From Actinomycetota bacterium (GTDB taxonomy: Bacteria > Actinomycetota > Actinomycetes > Nanopelagicales > Nanopelagicaceae), in contig WLEB01000006.1 in NCBI GenBank assembly GCA_009704505.1, positions 1 to 38,807 on the forward strand: a DNA stretch of 38,807 nt, read 5' to 3'. Numbering within the stretch: position 1 is the stretch's first letter; each line of letters starts with the position of its first letter. The notes below the pieces were generated by a model. That model was given only the letters and a program-made list of their open reading frames with translations. It made no database searches and was not told the origin of the DNA. A program made the translations under genes and the position numbers. This document shows positions 32,223 to 38,807 of the stretch, in pieces.

Positions 32223-33310
32223 ACTGTGCGACCTTTCCAGGTGACGCTACTTCGTACTCTAAAAGAATGAATGATCAAATAGATGAGCAATGTTGCCGAA
32301 ATGGGATGAAAGAAGCTATCAACAATCTTGCCTTGAACCTTGAATGCACTGATCATTCTAGAAAAAACAATCAAAACATAGCCTAGCCATCCATAGAAAT
32401 TTCCTGTTAAAGATAGCAAAAACGGAGCTATGCTCGATAAAAATAGAAAGATAATTACCATAGTTGCGCCGAGGGATCCGCCAAAGGCCCTATTAAGTGA
32501 TTTTCCGTAACCAGATTTAATTGAATTCCATGATGTGTACATACGGCATTCGGCAATCGATGCTCCATTGATAACGCTGCCATGAAATCCTTGTCGAATT
32601 AGCTCGCGTGCAAGGAAGACATCGTCAATTACTGCATTCTTTACAGCTGAGTACCCACCAATTTTTTCAAGCGCTCTTCTGCGAACAAGAAAGAATTGCC
32701 CGTTTGCAATTGCCATTGAGGGGCGTGAAGTTCTCTCAGCGATCCTTAGATTTACAGTTGATAACCATGACCATTGAAGTAGTGGTTGAATCATGCGCTC
32801 ACTCAAAGTCAGAGCAATTTGCCGGGGATATGGCGAGATGAAATCAAGAGATGTTGATTTCAATGTAGCAATTGATCGCCCGATTGCATCAGGAGTTAGA
32901 CGCACATCTGCATCGACTGAGACTAGAAATTCTTCTTTTGATTGAGTAAATAACTGTTGGAGAGCCCATGTTTTGCCGATCCAACCTTGTGCTAAAGGTG
33001 CACCCTTGATGACAGTAAATTGAGAGTTTCCGGCTGTGTATTGGTTCAGCAGATCAAAAGTGTGATCCTCGGAGTTATCGTCCAAAAGATAAAAGTGAAA
33101 ATCTCCGACTTGCTCTGACAAGGTTGAAATGAGATCTTTGACATTTTCTGCTTCATTTCGCAGGGGAACAAAGACTCCAACAGTTTCACTGACTCTGTCA
33201 GTAGATAAAGGTGTTAGGAGTGAAGGCGTAGTTGCTACTGAAGGGCTACGAAGAAGTAAGAAATTAATAATTCCCATTGCAAGCAGCACCGACGGCAGAA
33301 TGTAGAGCAA
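32219..33310 (-). CDS. Family 2 glycosyltransferase, probably carotenoid glycosyltransferase
   Basis: Membrane-anchored GT-A glycosyltransferase, 363 residues. One N-terminal hydrophobic segment leads to VFVPLRNEAENV, DDNSEDHT (D77, D78), SVDADVRLTP (D133, D135), NGQFFLVRR, the catalytic-base-type VIDDVFLARELIRQG, and two or three C-terminal membrane segments. This layout matches CrtQ/CruC-like enzymes and hopanoid glycosyltransferases. Sitting between cruF and a CrtD-like desaturase, it most likely glycosylates a carotenoid hydroxyl. The sugar is unknown. Confidence 0.8.
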   Translation of the reverse strand: MLYILPSVLLAMGIINFLLLRSPSVATTPSLLTPLSTDRVSETVGVFVPLRNEAENVKDLISTLSEQVGDFHFYLLDDNSEDHTFDLLNQYTAGNSQFTVIKGAPLAQGWIGKTWALQQLFTQSKEEFLVSVDADVRLTPDAIGRSIATLKSTSLDFISPYPRQIALTLSERMIQPLLQWSWLSTVNLRIAERTSRPSMAIANGQFFLVRRRALEKIGGYSAVKNAVIDDVFLARELIRQGFHGSVINGASIAECRMYTSWNSIKSGYGKSLNRAFGGSLGATMVIIFLFLSSIAPFLLSLTGNFYGWLGYVLIVFSRMISAFKVQGKIVDSFFHPISATLLIYLIIHSFRVRSSVTWKGRTV

Positions 33311-33322
33311 TGCGTTAAAGAT

Positions 33323-34132
33323 TTACGGCCTTCCGATCCATCGATTGAAAAAGTAAGGTGCCAGGAGTATTCCCAGGATCAAACCAGAAAACATTGCTAT
33401 TCCAGGACGACCAAAGAAGAAGAGATTTCCTACTACACCAGAAAAAAGTGTCCAGAACAAAAGTATGTCAGCTGCGACTAGGGAGCCACTGTTTTTGCGA
33501 CGATCACGTGGGGTAGAAAAGTGGAGCATAGACATCAAAGCCATGCCGGAGAGTAGCCAACCAAATGTATTTGAAAGTGGAATCTCTGGCTGGAATGGAA
33601 CATGTGCACCATCTACTTGCCATGTCCATCGACCAGCAGTAACCATGAGTGGATCTAGAAATAAATCCCACGCACACATGAGAGCTGCTCCATATAAAAA
33701 GACCCAAGATTTTGCGATCCTACGAGCTGCAACAAGACAAGGATGGGCAATCATTAGCCACGCAAATGGCACAACTAAAGGAACATCAAGAATTTTAGGT
33801 CCTAAAGTATCTGAATAAACGTAGTCTCCAAATGGCCAGCCAGTAGTAACTCCAAGTTGCTCAATCCAAAATCCAAATAGAACTGCGATAACAAGAAGAG
33901 TGGTTGCATATCGAGCTCCATAGACAGCGAAACCATGTAAAAACATAGAAGTTGCCGCCGTGTAAACAGAAGCTACTGTTATGAAATCTAAAACCGATCC
34001 ATCTACAAGTGGATAGGCAATCTGCATGAGGATTGTTAAACCCAAGAAAGAAAAAATTAGTAGCGTTAAAAATGGAGAGGTACTTTGGCGCACTGATTTC
34101 CGTGGAATAAACTGGCGCATAGACATAGGCAT
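33323..34132 (-). CDS. cruF: CruF-like carotenoid hydratase (carotenoid biosynthesis protein)
   Basis: Polytopic membrane protein of 269 residues, about seven membrane segments. Family blocks seen are EQLGVTTGWPFGDYVYSD, LGPKILDVPLVVPFAW and DLFLDPLMVTAGRWTW, the hallmarks of the CruF family (gamma-carotene 1'-hydroxylase, bisanhydrobacterioruberin hydratase). It adds water to the terminal psi-end double bond, giving a 1'-hydroxyl that can be glycosylated. Three in-frame ATGs lie within five codons; the first is used here. It lies 23 bp after the CrtA-like gene. Confidence 0.86.
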   Translation of the reverse strand: MPMSMRQFIPRKSVRQSTSPFLTLLIFSFLGLTILMQIAYPLVDGSVLDFITVASVYTAATSMFLHGFAVYGARYATTLLVIAVLFGFWIEQLGVTTGWPFGDYVYSDTLGPKILDVPLVVPFAWLMIAHPCLVAARRIAKSWVFLYGAALMCAWDLFLDPLMVTAGRWTWQVDGAHVPFQPEIPLSNTFGWLLSGMALMSMLHFSTPRDRRKNSGSLVAADILLFWTLFSGVVGNLFFFGRPGIAMFSGLILGILLAPYFFNRWIGRP

Positions 34133-34155
34133 AATTCTGCCCTATAAATGGGGAC

Positions 34156-34857
34156 CTACTTAATTAAACCCCGCTCATCCAGCAGTGCAAATCTGGCAAA
34201 AAGCTCTTCCGAATACCATTTATAGCGAGCGGTATCAGCGATTGCCTTTTGATGGGCTTGGCCACGGTATGCGAAATCTCGTACCGCAGATGCAGATTCC
34301 CATAATGAAAAAGTGCCTTGCAAGCCAATTGGGGCCTCACCAATACCAATAGCGTTGATTAAACCATCTGCAGATTTCAGTGAGATTGTTACTGGAGGCA
34401 CGGAGCGCCAAAATCTAAAGTTCTGATGCCATTTAATTCGAGCGCGGGTAATTGCAACTACTGGACCGCTCCATGTTTGTATATTTTCTGAAGAACGTGC
34501 ATGAATCGCTGCATTGCTAGTTTGACCAATTAACTCGGTAAATGGATCTTTTCTGGCCCATTTTCCATGTGAGGAAATAGGTGAAAGCACTGCGCGAAAC
34601 TCATGGACGCTATTTCTTCGCCACAGAGAAATCAGGGCAGATGAATCAAACGCTTCAATATCCTTAACAACAGCAATCAAACCCCAACTCAAGGGATCTG
34701 CATCTCGAGGTGTAAAGGTTTCACCCTTACCCACTCCGAGTGATTTATGGAAACCAACATTTTTGTCCCAAAAAAGCAATAGTCGATTAAATGCCATAGA
34801 CAAAAGCGCAAAAGGAATTCTTGACGGTTTGATTCTCCAAAAATAAGCAACAACCAT
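34156..34857 (-). CDS. crtA: CrtA-like monooxygenase (spheroidene monooxygenase family)
   Basis: 233-residue protein resembling the CrtA-like monooxygenases found in actinobacterial carotenoid clusters. Shared-looking segments are KSLGVGKGETFTPRDADP, the core VVAITRARI with nearby FWRSVPPV, GIGEAPIGLQGTFSLWES and KWYSEELFARFALLDE. CrtA introduces keto groups near the psi end of acyclic carotenoids. The frame is open for 12 codons upstream, but the ATG at 34857 overlaps the ybaK TAA stop (TAATG), giving tight coupling. Family assignment is from remembered motifs; the oxygenation site is not predictable. Confidence 0.75.
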   Translation of the reverse strand: MVVAYFWRIKPSRIPFALLSMAFNRLLLFWDKNVGFHKSLGVGKGETFTPRDADPLSWGLIAVVKDIEAFDSSALISLWRRNSVHEFRAVLSPISSHGKWARKDPFTELIGQTSNAAIHARSSENIQTWSGPVVAITRARIKWHQNFRFWRSVPPVTISLKSADGLINAIGIGEAPIGLQGTFSLWESASAVRDFAYRGQAHQKAIADTARYKWYSEELFARFALLDERGLIK

Positions 34858-35342
34858 TAAGGGCCCACAACCATTTCTTGTGCCCCAGTACATGCAACTA
34901 ACTCAGCAAAAGATGTTGGATATACAGCATGTGGATGACCGGCAGCGGCCCATACAACTTCATAATCATTGAGTGCCAGATCAATAAGAATTGTTGCGGG
35001 GGAGATCCAGCCGATTGGAGCAACGCCGCCGATTGAAAACCCAGATTTTTCCTTCACATAATCAGCATCGACTCGATCTAGTTTTTCAACTCCAAATGTA
35101 CGTGCCACTAAATCTGTATCAACTCTATGTCTTCCACTTGTAATTATTAACAATGGCGAGCCATCCATTAACTTGAAAATCAGTGATGATGCAATTTGAC
35201 CAACTTCAATTCCTAGGGCATTGGCAGCTTCTTGCGCTGTTCTTGCACTTTCGGAAAGTACGTGAACCTGCCCATTTATTCCATGATCAGCCAATGCAGC
35301 AACAACGCGCTTTACTGCAGCTTTTTCAAGTACGCCTTCCAT
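34857..35342 (-). CDS. ybaK: YbaK/EbsC-family aminoacyl-tRNA deacylase
   Basis: Trans-editing domain protein of 161 residues that hydrolyses mischarged tRNA such as Cys-tRNA(Pro). Family features include ALGIEVGQIASSLIFK with the key lysine, the SGRHRVDT segment, FSIGGVAPIG and WAAAGHPHAVYPTSFAEL. TAAAGT ends 6 nt before the ATG, fitting a leaderless start. It heads the second carotenoid operon and is coupled by TAATG to the CrtA-like gene, an odd partnership with no obvious metabolic link. Confidence 0.88.
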   Translation of the reverse strand: MEGVLEKAAVKRVVAALADHGINGQVHVLSESARTAQEAANALGIEVGQIASSLIFKLMDGSPLLIITSGRHRVDTDLVARTFGVEKLDRVDADYVKEKSGFSIGGVAPIGWISPATILIDLALNDYEVVWAAAGHPHAVYPTSFAELVACTGAQEMVVGP

Positions 35343-35348
35343 GTATTA

Positions 35349-35354
35349 ACTTTA
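35349..35354 (-). promoter_or_regulatory. Leaderless -10 for ybaK and the carotenoid tailoring operon
   Basis: TAAAGT on the minus strand ends exactly 6 nt before the ybaK ATG at 35342 (gap TAATAC). The following genes are spaced by -4 to 23 bp down to the CrtD-like gene, so this may be the main promoter of the arm. Confidence 0.55.
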
Positions 35355-35382
35355 ACAACTTATCTTTGTGCTGCGCGTTTAA

Positions 35383-36132
35383 TCAAGGAGCCAGAATCCA
35401 GGTTTCTATCAGAGTAAAAATCGATATCGAAAATAGTAGGACTGCAAAGGTAATGCGCAGAATTACGGGCTTGATCTCTTTGCTTTTAATTGAGGACAAT
35501 CGGGCAACAACCACTGCTGCTACAGCCATAGATATTGGGACTTTCCAATTTACTGCCCCCCAGCCTTGATAGTGACCAAAAAAGGCTGTCAAAGAGTTAA
35601 GAAAAATGATGGCCAATGATGTGCCTGCTGCTTTGGCATGGGAGTTTTTAAAGAATAGAACAAGTATTGGTATTGCTAAGAAACCTCCACCTATTCCAAA
35701 GAAGCCTGTTACCAAACCGATTATTAGTGAGATCAACACAAGCCAAATAATTGGAACTTTCTTTTCTGTTCCAGAAACAGGCTTAATTAACATAGATGCA
35801 CCGGCTATCAACATCACCAATGAAAAGCCCGTTGTAATGAAATTATCAGAGAGTCTGTAGGCAATGAGTGAGCTAGCAATATTGGTTGCTAAACCAAGGC
35901 CCCAAATGGTTAGAGCTTCCTTAACCAATACATCCTTGGTTTTTAGCTTTGGAATTACCCCTGATCCGGCGGCTAATAAAACCACGGCCAATGCTGCAGT
36001 GGTGGCAGATTGTGGAGTGAAATCAAAGAGATATAAAAGTATTGGAACTGTGAGCATTGCGCCACCAGCACCTACAAATCCAAGGATGGCACCGATGAAA
36101 CAGCCAGCTATCAGGCCGGCAAGAATCTCCAT
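35383..36132 (-). CDS. TauE/SafE-family membrane transporter
   Basis: Sulfite/organosulfonate exporter family permease, 249 residues, about eight hydrophobic segments. It shows the family's twofold repeat: GCFIGAILGFVGAGGAMLTVP and later GLVTGFFGIGGGFLAIPI, each with a GxGGxxxxxP core. The substrate (a sulfur compound or other anion) is unknown. It lies downstream of doxX across a strong terminator, so it is probably separately transcribed; CATCAT 6 nt before the ATG might be a degenerate leaderless -10. Confidence 0.87.
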   Translation of the reverse strand: MEILAGLIAGCFIGAILGFVGAGGAMLTVPILLYLFDFTPQSATTAALAVVLLAAGSGVIPKLKTKDVLVKEALTIWGLGLATNIASSLIAYRLSDNFITTGFSLVMLIAGASMLIKPVSGTEKKVPIIWLVLISLIIGLVTGFFGIGGGFLAIPILVLFFKNSHAKAAGTSLAIIFLNSLTAFFGHYQGWGAVNWKVPISMAVAAVVVARLSSIKSKEIKPVILRITFAVLLFSISIFTLIETWILAP

Positions 36133-36149
36133 GAAGTAATGATGTATGC

Positions 36150-36184
36150 AAAAGGCCCGTCAGTAATTAACCGACGGGCCTTTT
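36150..36184. terminator. Bidirectional intrinsic terminator
   Basis: Perfect 12 bp stem: AAAAGGCCCGTC (36150-36161) pairs with GACGGGCCTTTT (36173-36184) around an 11 nt loop. A GC-rich core next to a T run is present in both directions. It lies after doxX on the minus strand and before the TauE-like gene. Confidence 0.88.
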
Positions 36185-36206
36185 GGCGTGAATTTCTGGT
36201 TACAAA

Positions 36207-36620
36207 TTAGAGGTTAAAGAATGCACCTGTAATTGATGGACCAAAATCTGTTCCTGTTGAAACTAGTGCAAAGATAATCAGTGCAGCACCTGCTAGTGAA
36301 AGATCTTTAAAGAAACCAATAGTTTCATTCTGCTTTGCTGTTGGATCAGTTTCTTTCCAGAATGCGTGCATCAAGAAAGCTGCTGGGATAAGGAACAGTG
36401 CGAGCAAAAGTGCGCCCAGGTCAGCGTAAACGCCAAATGCGATATAGAGACCGCCGATAAGGATCATTAGGCCCGATAGAAGTACGCTGAACTTTGCTGC
36501 AGGAACTTTTTTATACTGTGCATAGCCAGTCATTGCTTCTAGCTTGGTTAGGTGCGAGATTCCTGAGCTGATAAAGATCAGTGCGAAAAGCACGCGGGCG
36601 ATAACGAGAACGATGTCCAT
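36207..36620 (-). CDS. DoxX family membrane protein
   Basis: Small four-helix membrane protein of 137 residues. The N-terminal VIARVLFALIFISSGISHL and central YKKVPAAKFSVLLSGLMILIGGLYIAFGVYADLGALLLALFLIPA are typical of the DoxX family. Function is uncertain; homologues are linked to redox or thiosulfate metabolism. The ATG has a strong Shine-Dalgarno AAGGAG 6 nt upstream, unlike most genes here, and the transcript ends at the adjacent terminator. A short inverted repeat, TTGAA-GT-TTCAA (36657-36668), lies upstream and might be an operator. Confidence 0.85.
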   Translation of the reverse strand: MDIVLVIARVLFALIFISSGISHLTKLEAMTGYAQYKKVPAAKFSVLLSGLMILIGGLYIAFGVYADLGALLLALFLIPAAFLMHAFWKETDPTAKQNETIGFFKDLSLAGAALIIFALVSTGTDFGPSITGAFFNL

Positions 36621-36729
36621 GAGACTCCTTAAGTTGATGTATTGCCCTTATAGTAATTGAAGTTTCAACTATTATTTCTATCTGACACCCCTCAAGGGCT
36701 TGCTATTTGTCGGGGGTAAGGGCTATTTT

Positions 36730-36745
36730 TCGAACATCTGTTCGA
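36730..36745. promoter_or_regulatory. LexA-binding SOS box
   Basis: TCGAACATCTGTTCGA is a perfect match to the actinobacterial SOS box TCGAAC-N4-GTTCGA, with fully symmetric arms. It lies 31 bp before the DUF6504 ATG. This predicts LexA repression and DNA-damage induction of the DUF6504-dnaE2 pair. The divergent doxX start is 109 bp away on the other side. Confidence 0.92.
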
Positions 36746-36776
36746 ATACCCACAGCCTTGAAAGGTCTACCCAGAA

Positions 36777-37058
36777 ATGTCAGCCACGCAGGTTAACCCA
36801 GCCCTTGATGTCACTATCGATGGGGCAACAACACCCATTGAATTTACTTTCAAGGGTAAGCGATTTCGCATACATGCAGTGCTTTCGAGATGGTGTGAGG
36901 CCGGTGGATGGTGGAATCGCATTAGTGATGGCAAGTACCGCCCGGATGATCAAGCCCGTGCGCTCTGGCGGGTAGAGGCTGCACCTATTGGTTCACTAAC
37001 AACGTTTGAACTTGAGCGCGATGAATTAACGGGTCAGTGGATTATCCGTAACGTATGA
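36777..37058 (+). CDS. DUF6504 family protein
   Basis: 93-residue soluble protein with no known activity. It shows the FTFKGKRFRIHAVLSRWCEAGGWWNRI block typical of the short proteins found directly before dnaE2 in actinobacteria. It has a weak Shine-Dalgarno (AAAGG about 12 nt upstream) and an SOS box just before the gene. Its TGA stop overlaps the polymerase ATG as ATGA, so the two are translationally coupled and co-induced. A structural or accessory role in the damage-tolerance polymerase complex is inference. Confidence 0.82.
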   Translation: MSATQVNPALDVTIDGATTPIEFTFKGKRFRIHAVLSRWCEAGGWWNRISDGKYRPDDQARALWRVEAAPIGSLTTFELERDELTGQWIIRNV

Positions 37059-38807
37059 GTTTTATTCACCTTAATGTTGCTAGTGCCTACTCATTGAAAT
37101 ATGGAACTACTCAACCCAGTGATTTAGTAGAGCGAGCTGCGCAGTTTGAAATGCCGGCGCTTGCTTTAACTGATCGTGATGGTTTGGCCGGTGCAGTTAG
37201 ATTTACTCAAAGTTGTGTTGAGTATGGAGTGGCACCGATTATCGGAGTCAACTGCGCAATCGAGCTAGGTGATGTTAAGGGCCGGATTACATTACTTGCC
37301 CACGGCGATGGCGGATGGCGCTCGCTATGCAGGCTAATGACATCTTTAGCAATGACAAGTGATACCCGCAAACCAGTCCTGACTCTGGATTTTTTGCAAC
37401 GCTTTAGTAACTACAGCAGCAATGTTTACGCGCTACATGGACCAGAGTCCCCATTAAGCAGTGCGATTCAGACACATCGCTTTGATCGCGCCCTTTCAAT
37501 TTTTAATCAAACTCGAGATTTATTTGCCAGTAATGCAGTGGAGTGCGTTTCGCATTTAATCGCAGGCAAGGCAGTGCGATCTACTGAGCACGCTGCTAGG
37601 TCACTTATTTTTGCCCGAGAAAACGATATTGACGCAGTTGTCACTAACGCAGTGCGGATGTTAGATCGAAGAGACGGCCCAATAGCCGATGTTCTAGATT
37701 GCGCCCGTCAGTTGGTTCCATTGCATGAGCGTCATATTGAGCGTCGCAATGCTGAAGGATTTTTAAAATCTAGTGATGAAATGATTTATTTAGCTAGCGA
37801 AATCGCACGCGCTGCTGGTGAATCAACCCCACGAGCATTACTTAAAACAACTCGCGAATGGGCCGAACGCGCTCTTTTGTCACCACAAAGAGATATCGGT
37901 TTAGGGGGAGCGCACCTACCTGAGCCTCATGTGGTGGGAGCTACAAACGCACAAGAGATGCGGGCCCTACTGCGCACTCGTAGTGAATCTGGAATCAATC
38001 GCAGATATACCGCAAGTGATGCGATTAAAAAAGCACGAGCACGTTTAGATGATGAGTTAGCAGTAGTTGCAACCCTTGGCTATGAATCATATTTTTTAAC
38101 GGTTGCAGATATTGCAGCGATGGCCAACGATGCAGGCATTCGAGTTGCTGCTCGAGGCAGCGGTGCAGGCTCATTGATCTGTCATCTACTTGGAATATCA
38201 AATGTGGATCCCATAGAGCACGGCTTACTCATGGAGCGCTTTTGTTCACCGCTGCGAAAAGCATTGCCAGATATTGATATTGATGTTGAGTCCGACAGAC
38301 GTCTTGAGATCTACGACATGATTTTTAAACGCTATGGAGATAACAACTGGGATCTAGAGGGCAATCAATCTCGTTGCGCTGTTGTTGCAATGATTGATAC
38401 CTATCGCGCCCGACATGCCATTCGTGATGCGGGCGCAGCTTTAGGTCTACCTGGCATGGAGATCGACATGCTCGCAAAATCTATGCCACATATCAGGGCG
38501 CGCAACATATCTAAAGCTATCGAGTCGTTACCTGAACTTCGAAAATTAAATATCTCTACACCTCTTATGGCTGCCACTATTGAGATGGCACAGCGCCTTG
38601 ATGGTCTACCGCGTCATTTGGCTATGCATCCCTGTGCGATCGTTTTATCAGATGGTGGGTTTTTAGATCGCGCACCTCTGATGGCTAGTGCTGGGGGATA
38701 TCCCATGGTGGCCTTTGATAAAGATGGGGTTGAAGAAGTTGGCTTGCTCAAACTCGATGTATTAGGAGTCAGAATGCAGTCAACTATTGCTTATACAGTT
38801 AAAGAGA
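37055..38807 (+). CDS. dnaE2: Error-prone DNA polymerase DnaE2 (ImuC-type), 3' end beyond the window
   Basis: Catalytic alpha-subunit-like C-family polymerase for damage tolerance. The frame is open for 584 codons to the window edge; full-length proteins are about 1000-1100 residues. The palm motif PDIDID is near residues 404-409 with following SDRR. The third catalytic aspartate is in GLLKLDVLGVR near 566. Other landmarks are ARGSGAGSLICHLLGISNVDP and RLDGLPRHLAMHP. In the N-terminal PHP domain the usual histidines are replaced: HLNVASAYS rather than HxHxHSxYS, and ALTDRDG rather than ALTDHDG. The PHP metal site is therefore probably dead. Coupled by ATGA to DUF6504 and downstream of an SOS box; no imuA' or imuB is seen beside it. 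Confidence 0.9.
   Translation, partial: MSFIHLNVASAYSLKYGTTQPSDLVERAAQFEMPALALTDRDGLAGAVRFTQSCVEYGVAPIIGVNCAIELGDVKGRITLLAHGDGGWRSLCRLMTSLAMTSDTRKPVLTLDFLQRFSNYSSNVYALHGPESPLSSAIQTHRFDRALSIFNQTRDLFASNAVECVSHLIAGKAVRSTEHAARSLIFARENDIDAVVTNAVRMLDRRDGPIADVLDCARQLVPLHERHIERRNAEGFLKSSDEMIYLASEIARAAGESTPRALLKTTREWAERALLSPQRDIGLGGAHLPEPHVVGATNAQEMRALLRTRSESGINRRYTASDAIKKARARLDDELAVVATLGYESYFLTVADIAAMANDAGIRVAARGSGAGSLICHLLGISNVDPIEHGLLMERFCSPLRKALPDIDIDVESDRRLEIYDMIFKRYGDNNWDLEGNQSRCAVVAMIDTYRARHAIRDAGAALGLPGMEIDMLAKSMPHIRARNISKAIESLPELRKLNISTPLMAATIEMAQRLDGLPRHLAMHPCAIVLSDGGFLDRAPLMASAGGYPMVAFDKDGVEEVGLLKLDVLGVRMQSTIAYTVKE

Noticed and set aside
25228..35342. Rhodopsin or beta-carotene dioxygenase (blh/brp) within the carotenoid region
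   Set aside because: No seven-helix rhodopsin with a retinal-binding lysine and no Blh-like protein was found among the frames, so a retinal pathway cannot be claimed from this window.
36700..36975. Alternative 91-codon frame overlapping the DUF6504 gene
   Set aside because: It spans the SOS box and the promoter region. The DUF6504 frame has family-like residues and is coupled by ATGA to dnaE2.

Overview
The window looks like a chromosomal segment of a streamlined, low-G+C actinobacterium. The best guess is the freshwater acI / Nanopelagicales type (Candidatus Planktophila or Nanopelagicus). The reasons are an actinobacterial gene set (SepH, class II DAHP synthase, PASTA kinase, CrtYc/CrtYd heterodimeric lycopene cyclase, DUF6504-dnaE2 with a mycobacterial-type SOS box), an AT-rich composition by eye, very short intergenic gaps and many overlapping genes. 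The lineage is inferred from gene content, not from a search. No gap longer than about 180 bp lacks a gene, and I saw no tRNA, rRNA, IS element, prophage or CRISPR array.

Layout. 1-5.4 kb: parE, convergent with an ABC-F ATPase and a ParC/GyrA-type subunit that lacks the C-terminal DNA-wrapping domain. 5.4-7.2 kb: pseudouridine catabolism (psuG-psuK). 7.2-11.2 kb: alkaline-phosphatase-superfamily enzyme, sepH, an MFS transporter and an inositol-monophosphatase-family enzyme. 11.3-15.0 kb: rplS, lepB, rnhB, dprA, era. 15.0-20.3 kb: EamA transporter, xylulokinase, a phosphofructokinase with the pyrophosphate-type residue pair, aroG and ogt. 20.3-24.0 kb: EamA transporter, endonuclease IV and a four-PASTA Ser/Thr kinase. 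24.1-25.2 kb: a PnuC-like transporter under a TPP riboswitch (so probably PnuT, thiamine uptake), overlapping a small P-loop kinase. 25.2-35.3 kb: a carotenoid region in two arms around metF and a CDP-alcohol phosphatidyltransferase. 35.4-36.6 kb: TauE-like transporter, terminator, DoxX. 36.7 kb to the end: a perfect LexA/SOS box, a DUF6504 gene and the 5' part of an error-prone dnaE2-type polymerase.

How the genes work together. The first carotenoid arm (crtE-crtI-crtB plus crtYc-crtYd) should make lycopene and cyclise it. The second arm (ybaK, CrtA-like monooxygenase, CruF-like hydratase, family-2 glycosyltransferase, CrtD-like desaturase) should tailor it into a keto, hydroxylated and glycosylated carotenoid. 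That tailoring set resembles what would be needed for salinixanthin, the xanthorhodopsin antenna pigment. No rhodopsin or retinal-forming dioxygenase lies in the window.

Expression signals. Many genes have no Shine-Dalgarno sequence. Instead they have a TANNNT hexamer ending exactly 6 nt before the start codon, the signature of leaderless transcripts. In at least two divergent pairs (pnuT/crtYc and crtE/metF) the opposing -10 hexamers share their central TA, giving a compact bidirectional promoter. These signals were used to choose several start codons.
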